Below the pieces are notes generated by a model. It saw only the letters and a list, made by a program, of their open reading frames with translations. It was not told the origin of the DNA and did no database searches. This document shows positions 16,095 through 24,782 of a stretch of 64,000 nucleotides of DNA, piece by piece; the first letter of the stretch is position 1; each line of letters opens with the position of its first letter. This stretch comes from Hyphomicrobiales bacterium (lineage in GTDB: Bacteria > Pseudomonadota > Alphaproteobacteria > Rhizobiales > Beijerinckiaceae): the NCBI GenBank assembly GCA_900470095.1, contig UBZM01000023.1, positions 124,001-188,000 on the forward strand, written 5' to 3'. The position numbers and the translations under genes were made by a program.

Positions 16095-17324
16095 ATGAGC
16101 TCGAACCTGCGGATCGACGGACCAAGACTGGTCTCGAGGCTCGAAGCCCTGTCGAAGATCGGCGCGACTCCGGAAGGCGGTTGCCGGCGGCTCGCGCTCT
16201 CCGACGAGGACAAGCAGGGGCGTGACTGGCTCGTCGGGCAGATGCAGGCGCTCGGGCTCGATGTGAAGATCGACGCGATCGGCAACGTCGTCGGCATCCT
16301 GAAGGGGCGGGAGGAGGGACCCGCCGTCATCCTGGGCTCCCATATCGACACGGTGGGCACCGGCGGGCGCTTCGATGGCGCGCTCGGCGTCATCGCCGGC
16401 CTCGAGGTGTTGGCGGCGCTGCGCGATGCAGGGCTGCAGCCGAAGCGCGACATGGCGGTGATCGCCTTCACCAATGAAGAGGGCGCCCGTTTCCATCCCG
16501 ATATGCTCGGCTCCTATGTCTGGGCCGGCGGCATGAGCGTGGAAGCGGCCCATGCCGAGAAGGATGCTGAGGAGGCGGTGCTCGGCACCGAATTGAAGCG
16601 GATCGGTTATCACGGGCCGGAGCGGCCAGGTTTCCTCAAGGCGCATTCCTATCTCGAACTCCATATCGAGCAGGGGCCGGTGCTCGAAGGCGAGGGCGGC
16701 GGGCTCGGCGCTGTCACCGGCATCCAGGCTATTACCTGGCTTGAGCTGACGCTGAAGGGCCGCCCAAGCCATGCCGGTACGACGCCGATGGCCTATCGCA
16801 GGGATCCCGGGTTGGCGGCTGCGCGAATCAACCTCTTCGCCAACGAGCTGACGGGCAAGATTCCGGGCCAGCTTGCCAATTCCGGCGTCATCCGCGTCGA
16901 GCCCGGCAACGTCAATGTGGTGCCGGAAAGTGTGGTCATGTCGCTCGACCTGCGCAATCCCAAGGACGCGCTCCTGACTGAGGCGGAGGCCGCCGTCCGG
17001 ACGTTTTGCAAGGAGCTCTCCGAGCGGGACGGCATCCAGATCAGCTTCCGCGATCTCGCCCGCTTTCCGGCGGTCGAATTCGCATCGGAGCTGATCTACG
17101 GCGTGGAGATGAGCGCAGCCGAACTCGGCCTGCCGATCCGCCGGATGATCTCGGGCGCGGGACACGACGCCCAGATGATGTCGCGCATCTGCCCGACGGC
17201 GATGATCTTCATCCCCTCGATCGGCGGTCTCTCGCATAACCCGGCGGAGTTCAGCACCGACGAGGACATGGTCGCCGGCGCCAATGTCTTGCTGAGTGCC
17301 GCCTGGCGCGCGGCGAATAACTGA
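16095..17324 (+). CDS. M20-family N-carbamoyl-L-amino acid / allantoate amidohydrolase
   Basis: A 409-residue zinc-dependent hydrolase of the HyuC/AllC group (M20/M28 fold). Metal and catalytic residues: His83 and Asp85 in GSHIDTV, Asp94 in GGRFDGALGV, and Glu128-Glu129 in FTNEEGARF. The dimerisation domain lies around residues 210-320. Members cleave N-carbamoyl-L-amino acids, beta-ureidopropionate or allantoate, releasing CO2 and ammonia. The exact substrate is undetermined. ATG 16095 has a GGGAGA site upstream; the open frame upstream runs into repeat B1. It lies between two amidases in the same orientation. Confidence 0.88.
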   Translation: MSSNLRIDGPRLVSRLEALSKIGATPEGGCRRLALSDEDKQGRDWLVGQMQALGLDVKIDAIGNVVGILKGREEGPAVILGSHIDTVGTGGRFDGALGVIAGLEVLAALRDAGLQPKRDMAVIAFTNEEGARFHPDMLGSYVWAGGMSVEAAHAEKDAEEAVLGTELKRIGYHGPERPGFLKAHSYLELHIEQGPVLEGEGGGLGAVTGIQAITWLELTLKGRPSHAGTTPMAYRRDPGLAAARINLFANELTGKIPGQLANSGVIRVEPGNVNVVPESVVMSLDLRNPKDALLTEAEAAVRTFCKELSERDGIQISFRDLARFPAVEFASELIYGVEMSAAELGLPIRRMISGAGHDAQMMSRICPTAMIFIPSIGGLSHNPAEFSTDEDMVAGANVLLSAAWRAANN

Positions 17325-17392
17325 TCAAGCGCGGCGCGCCGCGAAAGACACCTGCTCCCAGCCCTGGTCCTTCCTCCCCACGAGAGATGCCG

Positions 17393-18805
17393 ATGACCGC
17401 AATCGCTTCCCTGTCTGCTGTCGCGCTGAGCAAGCTCTACGCTGGGCGCAGCCTCTCGCCAGTCGAGGTCGCCAAGGACGCGCTCGACCGCATCGAGCGT
17501 TTCGAGCCCGACATCAACGCCTTCGTCGTGCGTGATGCCGAGGTCACGCTCGCCATGGCCGAGGCCTCGCAGGCACGCTGGCTCAAGGGTGCTCCGCTTG
17601 GTCCGCTCGACGGCGTGCCGGTGACGATCAAGGACAATATCGGCGTGAGGGGCTGGCCGATGCGCCGCGGTTCCGCGCTGGCCTCCGGCGCTCCCTGGCC
17701 GGAGGACGCTCCGGCGACGGCGCGACTGCGTGAGGCAGGGACGGTCTTCCTCGGCAAGACGACGATGCCGGAATATGGCTGGAAAGGTGTCGGCGACTCG
17801 CCGTTCTCCGGCATCACCCGGAATCCCTGGGATATCCGGACCGGGCCGGGCGGCTCCTCCTCCGGCGCGGCCTCCTGCGCCGCGCTCAATCTCGGCTGCA
17901 TCCATATCGGAACCGACGGTGCCGGATCGGTCCGAATCCCGGCGGCCTTCACCGGTGTCGTCGGCTTGAAGCCGACCTTTGGCCGCGTGCCGGCCTATCC
18001 CATTTCGACCATGGGTTTCCTCGCCCATCTCGGCCCGCTGACCCGCACGGTCGCCGATACGGCGCTCGCCATGAATGCGATCGGTCGGCCCGATAGCCGG
18101 GACATGACCGCGATAATCGAGCCCCCGCCGGATTACGTCGCCGGCCTTGCCGGTGGCGCGAAGGGCCTGCGCATCGCCTGGTCGCCGCGCCTTGGCGGCA
18201 ATCATCTTGTCGACCCCGAGATCGCAGCGCTCGCCGCGGCGGCCGCGCTTGCGTTTCGCGAACTCGGCGCGACGGTGGAGGAGGTCGATCCTGGATTCGA
18301 CGATCCGCTCGAGACGCTGATGACACTCTGGTCGGCTGGGGCTGCGCTGGCCCTGCGTGGAGCGGGACCAGAGAAGCGGGCGCAAATGGACCCCGGTCTC
18401 GTTGCCGTTGCAGAGGCCGGCGAGCAGATTCCAGGCTCGACCTATGTCGATGCCCTGCTCAATCAGCGCAACGCGCTTGCCCATCATATGGCGCAGTTCC
18501 ACGAGCGCTTCGATCTGCTGCTGACGCCGACTTTGCCCCTGCCGGCCTTCGAAGTCGGACGCAATGCCCCCGGCCACGGCGGATATGGCGAGGACTGGAC
18601 GCGCTGGACCCCCTTCACGTACCCCTTCAACATCACCCAGGCACCGGCCATCTCCGTGCCCTGCGGCCTGACATCGGCCGGGTTGCCGGCTGGACTGCAG
18701 ATCGTCGGGCCGTTCGGCCGCGATGCGCTGGTTCTGCGTGCGGCGGCAGCGTTTGAAGCGTTGCAGCCCTTCGCGCGTGTCGACGCGCCCGTCAGAATAG
18801 CCTGA
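17393..18805 (+). CDS. Amidase-signature hydrolase 2
   Basis: A 470-residue second amidase. Lys80 (VPVTIKDN), the Ser-rich PGGSSSGAA loop around residues 152-160 and Ser179 (GTDGAGSVRIPA) form the expected Ser-cisSer-Lys triad. It is only distantly similar to amidase 1, so it is not a recent duplication. The second ATG (17393) is taken since GAGAG is seven bases upstream; the first at 17387 is too close to it. It follows the M20 hydrolase by 68 bases and probably shares its transcript. Likely role: ammonia release from an amide in the same catabolic set. Confidence 0.85.
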   Translation: MTAIASLSAVALSKLYAGRSLSPVEVAKDALDRIERFEPDINAFVVRDAEVTLAMAEASQARWLKGAPLGPLDGVPVTIKDNIGVRGWPMRRGSALASGAPWPEDAPATARLREAGTVFLGKTTMPEYGWKGVGDSPFSGITRNPWDIRTGPGGSSSGAASCAALNLGCIHIGTDGAGSVRIPAAFTGVVGLKPTFGRVPAYPISTMGFLAHLGPLTRTVADTALAMNAIGRPDSRDMTAIIEPPPDYVAGLAGGAKGLRIAWSPRLGGNHLVDPEIAALAAAAALAFRELGATVEEVDPGFDDPLETLMTLWSAGAALALRGAGPEKRAQMDPGLVAVAEAGEQIPGSTYVDALLNQRNALAHHMAQFHERFDLLLTPTLPLPAFEVGRNAPGHGGYGEDWTRWTPFTYPFNITQAPAISVPCGLTSAGLPAGLQIVGPFGRDALVLRAAAAFEALQPFARVDAPVRIA

Positions 18806-18823
18806 GCAGCGAAGCCGGGCTTG

Positions 18824-19792
18824 TCAGGGCCTGGGTTCGGTCAGCCCCAGCAGATTGCCTTGCGCCACCCGTTCCCGGGTTGCCGGGCTGAGCTGGCGCA
18901 GGAAGGACTGCACGCTCTCGAATTTCATCCGCTCGCTCTCCAGCGAGCGATGGCTTGCGTCGGTTCCGATGATGAAGCGGCCGGGCATCGTCTCGATGAG
19001 CTCAATCCATTCCGGCCAGACACTCCTGCCGTCCTGGAGAATCGTGTAGTCGGGAGAGCGCGGGTGCCTTGGCCAGGTTCGCGCGCTCAGCTCGTAGGTG
19101 AGGTTGGGGTGCCGTTCGAGCATCCTGCGGGCCAGGAATAGCGGCGTGTAGCCGCCGTGGGCCCAGATCATGTTCACATCGGGAAAGGCCTCGAGCAGCG
19201 CTGCCAGTTCGCGCATCCGTGTCGATTCGACATGGACCAGGACAGGCACGCGGTATTTGCGCGCCAGGGCCATGATCCCGCTCATCATCGGGCCCGCCGG
19301 ATCGTAGTCCGCCTCGGGAAACCCGGGCGACGGAAAATGCACTGCCGATATCTCGCCGATACCCTTGAACTGGCCGGTGGCTAGGAGACCGTCGAGCTCC
19401 TCGAGCAGCGCCAGGTCCTGATCCTCCCATGCCCTTCGATGAGCCCGGCGCTCCGGAGAAATCGAGGCAAAGCCGATGAACAGGTCGGGACGGCGCTTGA
19501 CGGCATCGGCAATCGACCCGTTGTCGCCGTTGCGCCCCCAGAACACGACGGCACGCTTCGCCCCGTAGTGCCGCATCAGTTCGATCTGCATGGCCTCGTC
19601 GTTGAGATGGACATGCGCATCGACGAACGGCACCGTTTCGAGACTTGGTGCGGTGCTTTCCGGAGCGGCCGAGTTCTTCACCCGCTTCAGAACACGGGGC
19701 TGATCCTGACCCGATACGCTGGCGCCGAACGATAGCGCCAATGCGCAGCCTAGAACCAATATCCCCACTGCCAAGCGCATGGACCTGCCCAA
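18824..19792 (-). CDS. Exported amidohydrolase-family (COG2159-like) hydrolase
   Basis: A 322-residue TIM-barrel protein with an N-terminal signal peptide (LAVGILVLGCALALSFGASVSGQ, cleavage near residue 28). The metal-binding start VDAHVHL, a middle His strand (VPVLVHVE), MIWAHGGYTP and the late Asp in FIIGTDAS identify the amidohydrolase-2 superfamily. These are decarboxylases or hydrolases; a periplasmic location is unusual and would allow processing of substrates before import. It is convergent with amidase 2 (18-base gap) and divergent from the opp-type operon. Confidence 0.75.
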   Translation of the reverse strand: MGRSMRLAVGILVLGCALALSFGASVSGQDQPRVLKRVKNSAAPESTAPSLETVPFVDAHVHLNDEAMQIELMRHYGAKRAVVFWGRNGDNGSIADAVKRRPDLFIGFASISPERRAHRRAWEDQDLALLEELDGLLATGQFKGIGEISAVHFPSPGFPEADYDPAGPMMSGIMALARKYRVPVLVHVESTRMRELAALLEAFPDVNMIWAHGGYTPLFLARRMLERHPNLTYELSARTWPRHPRSPDYTILQDGRSVWPEWIELIETMPGRFIIGTDASHRSLESERMKFESVQSFLRQLSPATRERVAQGNLLGLTEPRP

Positions 19793-20181
19793 AAAACCCG
19801 CGTCAACGCCCGAATGCCTAGCAGAACTCTGCGGGGCGACAGAAGGGGGCGCGTCTGGCGCGCGGCGCGTGACGAGGCCTGAGCGGGCGCTTCGTCTTCG
19901 CCGGTCAGCGAGGACCTTTCGCGTGCTGGGAAAACGCTGTGATTAGGCCAGTAGCGCGCCGATCAAATCGATTTAGCTGACGTTGCGCAATTTTCTGCGG
20001 ATTTATGTTCGATTGGCGCGGGCCCATGGCGTTGGGGGCCAGCCGGTACCGTTTGGCACGGACTCTGCAAGCCTTCCAGCCGCGGATTTCGACCGGCGCG
20101 GCGTGTTGTCAGGGTGATCTTTCTCGCCCACACTCGCCTCAAGGTCGCCCGTCAGAGGTAGCCGTTTCAGGGGAGAGAGTC
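19793..20181. other. Divergent intergenic region with promoter elements
   Basis: 389 bases without a credible gene. The left part is GC-rich; 19960-20015 is relatively AT-rich and includes the perfect palindrome AAATCGATTT (19965-19974). A sigma-54-type promoter lies at 20053-20070. I could not find a convincing NtrC palindrome upstream of it. Confidence 0.6.
20053..20070 (+). promoter_or_regulatory. Sigma-54 (-24/-12) promoter for the opp/D-carbamoylase operon
   Basis: The sequence TTGGCACGGACTCTGCAA matches the RpoN consensus TTGGCACG-N4-TTGCA at all but one position, with GG and GC at the correct spacing (GG at 20055-20056, GC at 20067-20068). The transcript would start near 20080, giving a leader of about 100 bases before the SBP start codon. 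Confidence 0.75.
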
Positions 20182-21780
20182 ATGGATCGCAGGACATTCT
20201 TGAAAGCTGCCACTGGTGCCGGCGCTCTGGCCGCCACCGGGGGGCTTTCCATTCCGGCCTTGTCGCAAGGAGCGGCGGCCAAGACCCTGCGCTTCGTGCC
20301 GCAGGCCAATCTCGCGAATTTCGACCCCATCTGGGGCACGCAATATGTCGTCCGCAATGCCGCTGCGCTGGTCTGGGATACGCTCTACGGCATCGACGAC
20401 AAGTTCCAGCCCCAGCGCCAGATGGTCGAAAGCGAGGAGGTCTCCTCCGACGGCCTGACCTGGACCTTCAAGCTCCGCCCCGGCCTCAAATTCCATGACG
20501 GCGAGCCGGTGCTTGCCAAGGACGTGGTGCAGAGCCTCGTGCGTTGGTCGGCGCGCGACCCGATGGGCCTGATGCTCCGCGCTATCCAGAACGAACTGGT
20601 TGCCGTCGACGACCGGAGCTGGAAATGGTCGCTGAAGCAGCCCTTCCCGAAGATGCTGCTGGCGTTGGCGAAAAACAACGCACCCTGCTCTTTCATCATG
20701 CCGGAGCGTATCGCCAAGACCGATCCGTTCCAGCAGATCACCGAATATGTCGGCTCCGGGCCGATGAAGTTCCTGCGCAATGAGTGGGTGCCGGGCGCCA
20801 AGGCGGTCTTCGAGAAATTCGCCGATTACGTGCCGCGCTCCGAGCAGGCGAACTGGCTCGCCGGCGGCAAGAAGATGCTGGTCGATCGCATCGAGTGGGT
20901 GATCATGCCCGACCCGGCGACCGCTGCCGCTGCGCTGCAGAACGGCGAGATCGACTGGTGGGAGACGCCGCTCGCCGATCTCGTGCCGGTGCTCAAGGCC
21001 AACAAGAATATCAATGTCGATATCGGCGACCCGCTCGGCAATATCGGCGCCTTCCGCATGAACCACCTGCACCCGCCCTTCAACAATCTGAAGGTGCGCC
21101 AGGCGGTGCTGACTGCTATGAACCAGGAAGACTACATGCGTGCGCTTGTCGGCGAGGACGACAAGCTCTGGAAGCCGCTTCCTGGGTTCTTCACGCCGGG
21201 CACCCCGCTCTATACCGAGCAGGGCGGCGACATGCTCAAGATGCGCAATATTGAGGCTGCCAAGAAGCTGCTGGCCGAGTCCGGCTACAAGGGCGAGCCG
21301 GTGGTTTGCGTCGTGGCGCAGGACATGTCCGCCACCAAGGCGATGGGCGACGTCACGGCCGATCTGCTCAAGCGCATCGGCATGAATGTCGATTTCGTCG
21401 CGACAGACTGGGGCACGGTCGGTTCCCGCCGCGCCCAGAAGACCGGACCGGGCCAGGGGGGCTGGAGCATGTTCCACACCTGGCATGCCGGCGCCGACTG
21501 CATCAATCCGGCCTCGTATACGGCGATCCGCGCGAATGCCGACAAGGCCTGGTTCGGCTGGCCGGACGTGCCTGCCGTCGAGACCGAGGTGACGAACTGG
21601 TTCAACGCCAAGGATCTCGCCGAGGAGAAGGCGGCCATGGGCCGGCTCAACCAGGCGGCGGTTCAGAATGTCGTCTACGCGCCGACCGGCTTCTATCTCG
21701 GCTACCAGGCCTGGCGGAAGAACGTCTCGGGGGTCGTCAGCGGGCCGTTGCCATTCTTCTGGGGCGTCTCCAAGGCCTGA
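20182..21780 (+). CDS. Opp/Dpp-type ABC transporter substrate-binding protein 1
   Basis: A 532-residue SBP_bac_5 family protein. The twin-arginine signal MDRRTFLKAATG and a hydrophobic stretch to about residue 35 point to Tat export; the GGGAGAGAG ribosome-binding site supports ATG 20182. Family members bind peptides, opines, nickel or glutathione in the periplasm; this one is in the group 'FDPIWGTQYVVRNAAALVWD', common in Bradyrhizobium-like oligopeptide systems. First gene of a seven-gene operon with two permeases and three hydrolytic enzymes, so the ligand is likely an N-acylated or N-carbamoylated amino compound (inference). Confidence 0.9.
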   Translation: MDRRTFLKAATGAGALAATGGLSIPALSQGAAAKTLRFVPQANLANFDPIWGTQYVVRNAAALVWDTLYGIDDKFQPQRQMVESEEVSSDGLTWTFKLRPGLKFHDGEPVLAKDVVQSLVRWSARDPMGLMLRAIQNELVAVDDRSWKWSLKQPFPKMLLALAKNNAPCSFIMPERIAKTDPFQQITEYVGSGPMKFLRNEWVPGAKAVFEKFADYVPRSEQANWLAGGKKMLVDRIEWVIMPDPATAAAALQNGEIDWWETPLADLVPVLKANKNINVDIGDPLGNIGAFRMNHLHPPFNNLKVRQAVLTAMNQEDYMRALVGEDDKLWKPLPGFFTPGTPLYTEQGGDMLKMRNIEAAKKLLAESGYKGEPVVCVVAQDMSATKAMGDVTADLLKRIGMNVDFVATDWGTVGSRRAQKTGPGQGGWSMFHTWHAGADCINPASYTAIRANADKAWFGWPDVPAVETEVTNWFNAKDLAEEKAAMGRLNQAAVQNVVYAPTGFYLGYQAWRKNVSGVVSGPLPFFWGVSKA

Positions 21781-21808
21781 TTTGCAACGATAGGGATACA
21801 GCGCCGCG

Positions 21809-22750
21809 ATGTTGGCTTTCATCGTCAGACGCATCATCACGACCATCCCGGTGATGGCTTTCGTGGCGCTGTTCGTCTTTTCTCTCCTCTACATAGCGCC
21901 GGGGGACCCGGCGGCGGTCATCGCAGGTGATCAGGCGACGCCCGCGGATGTCGAGAAGATCAGGCTGAGCCTCGGGCTCGACCGCCCCTACCTGATACGG
22001 TTCGGCGAATGGCTGTTCAGGGTGCTCCAGGGTGATCTGGGCACGTCGATCTTCACCTCGCTGCCGGTGACGCAGCTCATCTCCCAGCGCATCGAGCCGA
22101 CCGTCTCGCTGATGGTTCTGACGCTGATCTTTGCGGTTGTCATCGCGGTGCCGATGGGAGTGATCGCGGCCTGGAAGGCAGGCACCTGGGTCGACAAATC
22201 AGCGATGGCCTTTGCCGTGCTCGGCTTTTCCATCCCGGTCTTCGTCGTCGGCTATCTCCTGGCCTATGTCTTTGCGCTGAAACTCGACTGGCTCCCGGTG
22301 CAGGGCTACACGCCGCTCTCGGAAGGGCTGTGGCCCTGGTTCCGGAACCTCATCCTGCCCTCTGTCACGCTCGGCCTCGTCTATATCGCGCTCATCGCCC
22401 GCATCACCCGCGCGACGATGCTCGAGGTGCTGCAGCAGGACTACATCCGCACGGCGCGTTCCAAGGGGCTCGGCCAGCGCAGCGTCCTGTTCCTGCATGC
22501 GCTGAAGAATGCCGCGATCCCGATCGTGACGATCATCGGCATCGGCATCGCTCTGCTGATCGGTGGTGCCGTGGTGACCGAGAGCGTCTTCGCCATTCCC
22601 GGGCTGGGCCGGCTGACGGTCGATGCCATCCTGCGGCGCGACTATCCCGTGATCCAGGGCGTCGTCCTGATGTTCAGCTTCGTCTACGTGCTGGTGAACC
22701 TCATCATCGATCTGGTCTACACGCTTCTCGATCCGAGGATACGCTATTGA
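21809..22750 (+). CDS. ABC transporter permease 1B (DppB type)
   Basis: A 313-residue inner-membrane permease with six hydrophobic segments. The N-terminus (FIVRRIITTIPVMAFVALFVF) and the EAA-loop region (QQDYIRTARSKGLGQRSVLFLHALKNA) are diagnostic of the DppB/OppB family. It pairs with the DppC-like product to form the translocation pore. It follows the SBP after 28 bases, and its stop overlaps the TTG start of the next permease. Confidence 0.93.
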   Translation: MLAFIVRRIITTIPVMAFVALFVFSLLYIAPGDPAAVIAGDQATPADVEKIRLSLGLDRPYLIRFGEWLFRVLQGDLGTSIFTSLPVTQLISQRIEPTVSLMVLTLIFAVVIAVPMGVIAAWKAGTWVDKSAMAFAVLGFSIPVFVVGYLLAYVFALKLDWLPVQGYTPLSEGLWPWFRNLILPSVTLGLVYIALIARITRATMLEVLQQDYIRTARSKGLGQRSVLFLHALKNAAIPIVTIIGIGIALLIGGAVVTESVFAIPGLGRLTVDAILRRDYPVIQGVVLMFSFVYVLVNLIIDLVYTLLDPRIRY

Positions 22751-23655
22751 CGACGCGCTCCGAGAGCCCTGCCGCCGTTGCGGCTCCCGCTCTGGCCGGG
22801 ATCGCGCCAGAGAGATCACCCCTGAGAAACCTGCTGCGTTTCATGCGCCGGCACCCCTCGGTCGCGATCGGCGGCGGCCTGTTGCTGCTCATGATCCTCA
22901 TCGGCATCCTTGCGCCGCTGCTCTGGACCGTCGATCCGACCGCGATCGCGCCGGCGAGGCGCACCAGGATGCCCTCGGAGCAGTACTGGTTCGGCACCGA
23001 CATGCTCGGGCGCGACATCTATTCCCGCGTCATCTACGGCGCGCGGGTTTCGCTGATCGTCGGCTTCACCGTCGCCATCCTGTCGTCCCTGGTCGGGTTG
23101 GCGATCGGCCTCTTCGCAGGCTTCGTACGCCGGGCTGACGGCATTGTCATGCGTGGCATCGACGGCATGATGTCGATCCCGCCGATCCTGCTGGCGATCG
23201 CGCTGATGGCTCTGACGCGCGGCTCGGTTCAGAACGTCATCATCGCCATCACCATCGCCGAAATCCCGCGCGTCGCCCGCCTGGTGCGCGGCGTGGTGCT
23301 CAGCCTGCGCGAGCAGCCCTATGTCGAGGCGGCGGTGGCCGCCGGCGCACGCGCACCGCGCATCATCATGCGCCACATCCTTCCGAACACCATCGCGCCG
23401 ATGACCGTGCAGGCGACCTATATCTGCGCCAGCGCGATGATCGTCGAGGCGATCCTCTCCTTCATCGGCGCCGGCATTCCGCCGGCAACGCCGTCCTGGG
23501 GCAATATCATGGCCGAGGGCAGGGCGCTCTGGCAGGTCCGGCCGCATATCGTGCTGTTCCCGGCGGTCTTTCTGTCGATCACGGTGCTTGCCGTGAACCT
23601 GCTCGGGGACGGCCTGCGCGACTCGCTCGATCCCCGCTTGGCGAAGAGCCTCTGA
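22747..23655 (+). CDS. ABC transporter permease 1C (DppC type), TTG start
   Basis: A 302-residue permease with an N-terminal cytoplasmic segment, one membrane helix and then the DppC core (YWFGTDMLGRDIYSRVIYGARVSL; EAA loop EQPYVEAAVAAGARAPRIIMRHILPN). I place the start at TTG 22747, which overlaps the preceding TGA (TTGA), because the first in-frame ATG (22843) would delete most of the N-terminal helix. No oppD or oppF ATPase follows; the next gene is an enzyme. ATPases must be supplied from elsewhere. Confidence 0.88.
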   Translation: MTTRSESPAAVAAPALAGIAPERSPLRNLLRFMRRHPSVAIGGGLLLLMILIGILAPLLWTVDPTAIAPARRTRMPSEQYWFGTDMLGRDIYSRVIYGARVSLIVGFTVAILSSLVGLAIGLFAGFVRRADGIVMRGIDGMMSIPPILLAIALMALTRGSVQNVIIAITIAEIPRVARLVRGVVLSLREQPYVEAAVAAGARAPRIIMRHILPNTIAPMTVQATYICASAMIVEAILSFIGAGIPPATPSWGNIMAEGRALWQVRPHIVLFPAVFLSITVLAVNLLGDGLRDSLDPRLAKSL

Positions 23656-23707
23656 GGGGAACCGCATCCACCATGCCGGCTGGCTCTGCCGCAGCGTCCG
23701 CCGGCCT

Positions 23708-23729
23708 CGCACCCCGAATTCCGGGTGCG
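23708..23729. other. Intra-operon hairpin between the dppC-like and carbamoylase genes
   Basis: CGCACCC pairs exactly with GGGTGCG around a GAATTC core, within a 169-base gap of an otherwise tightly packed operon. No U-run follows, so it is more likely an RNA-processing or stabilising hairpin that sets different levels for transport and enzyme genes than a terminator. Confidence 0.5.
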
Positions 23730-23824
23730 GTCTGCGGAAATCCGATGGCGACCATGCGGCCTGACCGGCTTTCGCCTGCCCTGCATGATCGCGATGCTGG
23801 CGGGTGTGCTGAGGAGGAAATAAG

Positions 23825-24760
23825 GTGAGTCGAATTCTGACGGTGGCCGCAGCCCAGCTCGGCCCCATCCATCGGGATGAAAGCCGCGCTTCGGCCGTCG
23901 CCCGCATGATCGCCTTGATGCGCCAGGCCAAGGGGCATGGTTGCGATCTCGTCGTCTATCCCGAAGCTGCCCTGACAGCCTTCTTTCCGCATTGGTGGAT
24001 GGATGACGAGGACGAGATCGATTCCTATTTCGAGAGTGCCATGCCCTCGAACGAGACGGCGCCGCTCTTCGAGGAGGCAGCCCGTCTCGGTATCGGTTTC
24101 CATCTCGGCTATCCCGAGCTCGCCTTCGAGGACGGACGCAAGCGGCGCTTCAACACCGCGGTCCTGGTCGACAAGAGCGGCTCTGTCGTCGGCAAATATC
24201 GCAAGATCCATCTGCCCGGACATCCCGAGCACCGGCCGGGTGCTCCCTTCCAGAATCTTGAGAAGCGCTATTTCGAGACCGGCAATCTCGGCTGGCCTGT
24301 CTGGCGGACCATGGACGCCAATATCGGTATGATGATCTGCAACGACCGGCGCTGGCCCGAGAGCTATCGCAGCATGGGTCTGCAGGATGTCGAATTGATC
24401 GTGCTCGGCTACAACACACCCAAGCATAACCCCCCGGCGCCAGACCACGACCGCCTCGGCAATTTCCACAATCAGCTCGTCATGCAGGCCGGCGCCTACC
24501 AGAACGCCACCTGGGTCGTTGGCGTCGCCAAGGCGGGGCTCGAGGCCGGCGTCGACCAGATCGGCGGATCCTGCATCATCGCGCCGACCGGCGAGGTCGT
24601 GGCTCAGGCCGTCACCGAGGGTGACGAACTTGTCGTCGCCCGTTGCGACCTCGATCTCGGCAAGAGCTACAAGGCATCCACATTCAATTTCGCCCGCCAC
24701 CGCGAGCCGGAGCAATACCGGATGATCGTGGAGCGCAAGGGCGCTATCTCACCGCTCTGA
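23825..24760 (+). CDS. N-carbamoyl-D-amino acid amidohydrolase (D-carbamoylase)
   Basis: A 311-residue nitrilase-superfamily enzyme. Glu47 (YPEAAL), Lys127 (YRKIHLPG) and Cys172 (MMICNDRRWPES) fall at the same residue numbers as the catalytic triad of the Agrobacterium D-carbamoylase. CNDRRWPE is characteristic of that subfamily. It converts N-carbamoyl-D-amino acids to D-amino acids, CO2 and ammonia. The start is GTG 23825, with an AGGAGGAAATAAG ribosome-binding region. No hydantoinase is adjacent, so the carbamoyl compound is probably imported as such or made by another enzyme. The product could feed the PLP enzyme at 26528. Confidence 0.9.
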   Translation: MSRILTVAAAQLGPIHRDESRASAVARMIALMRQAKGHGCDLVVYPEAALTAFFPHWWMDDEDEIDSYFESAMPSNETAPLFEEAARLGIGFHLGYPELAFEDGRKRRFNTAVLVDKSGSVVGKYRKIHLPGHPEHRPGAPFQNLEKRYFETGNLGWPVWRTMDANIGMMICNDRRWPESYRSMGLQDVELIVLGYNTPKHNPPAPDHDRLGNFHNQLVMQAGAYQNATWVVGVAKAGLEAGVDQIGGSCIIAPTGEVVAQAVTEGDELVVARCDLDLGKSYKASTFNFARHREPEQYRMIVERKGAISPL

Positions 24761-24782
24761 GTTTGCCGTCAAAGGACCAGCC

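Noticed and set aside
14453-18805. The two amidase genes as a recent tandem duplication, or as gatA.
   Set aside because: The sequences differ widely outside the catalytic motifs, and there is no gatB or gatC next to either.
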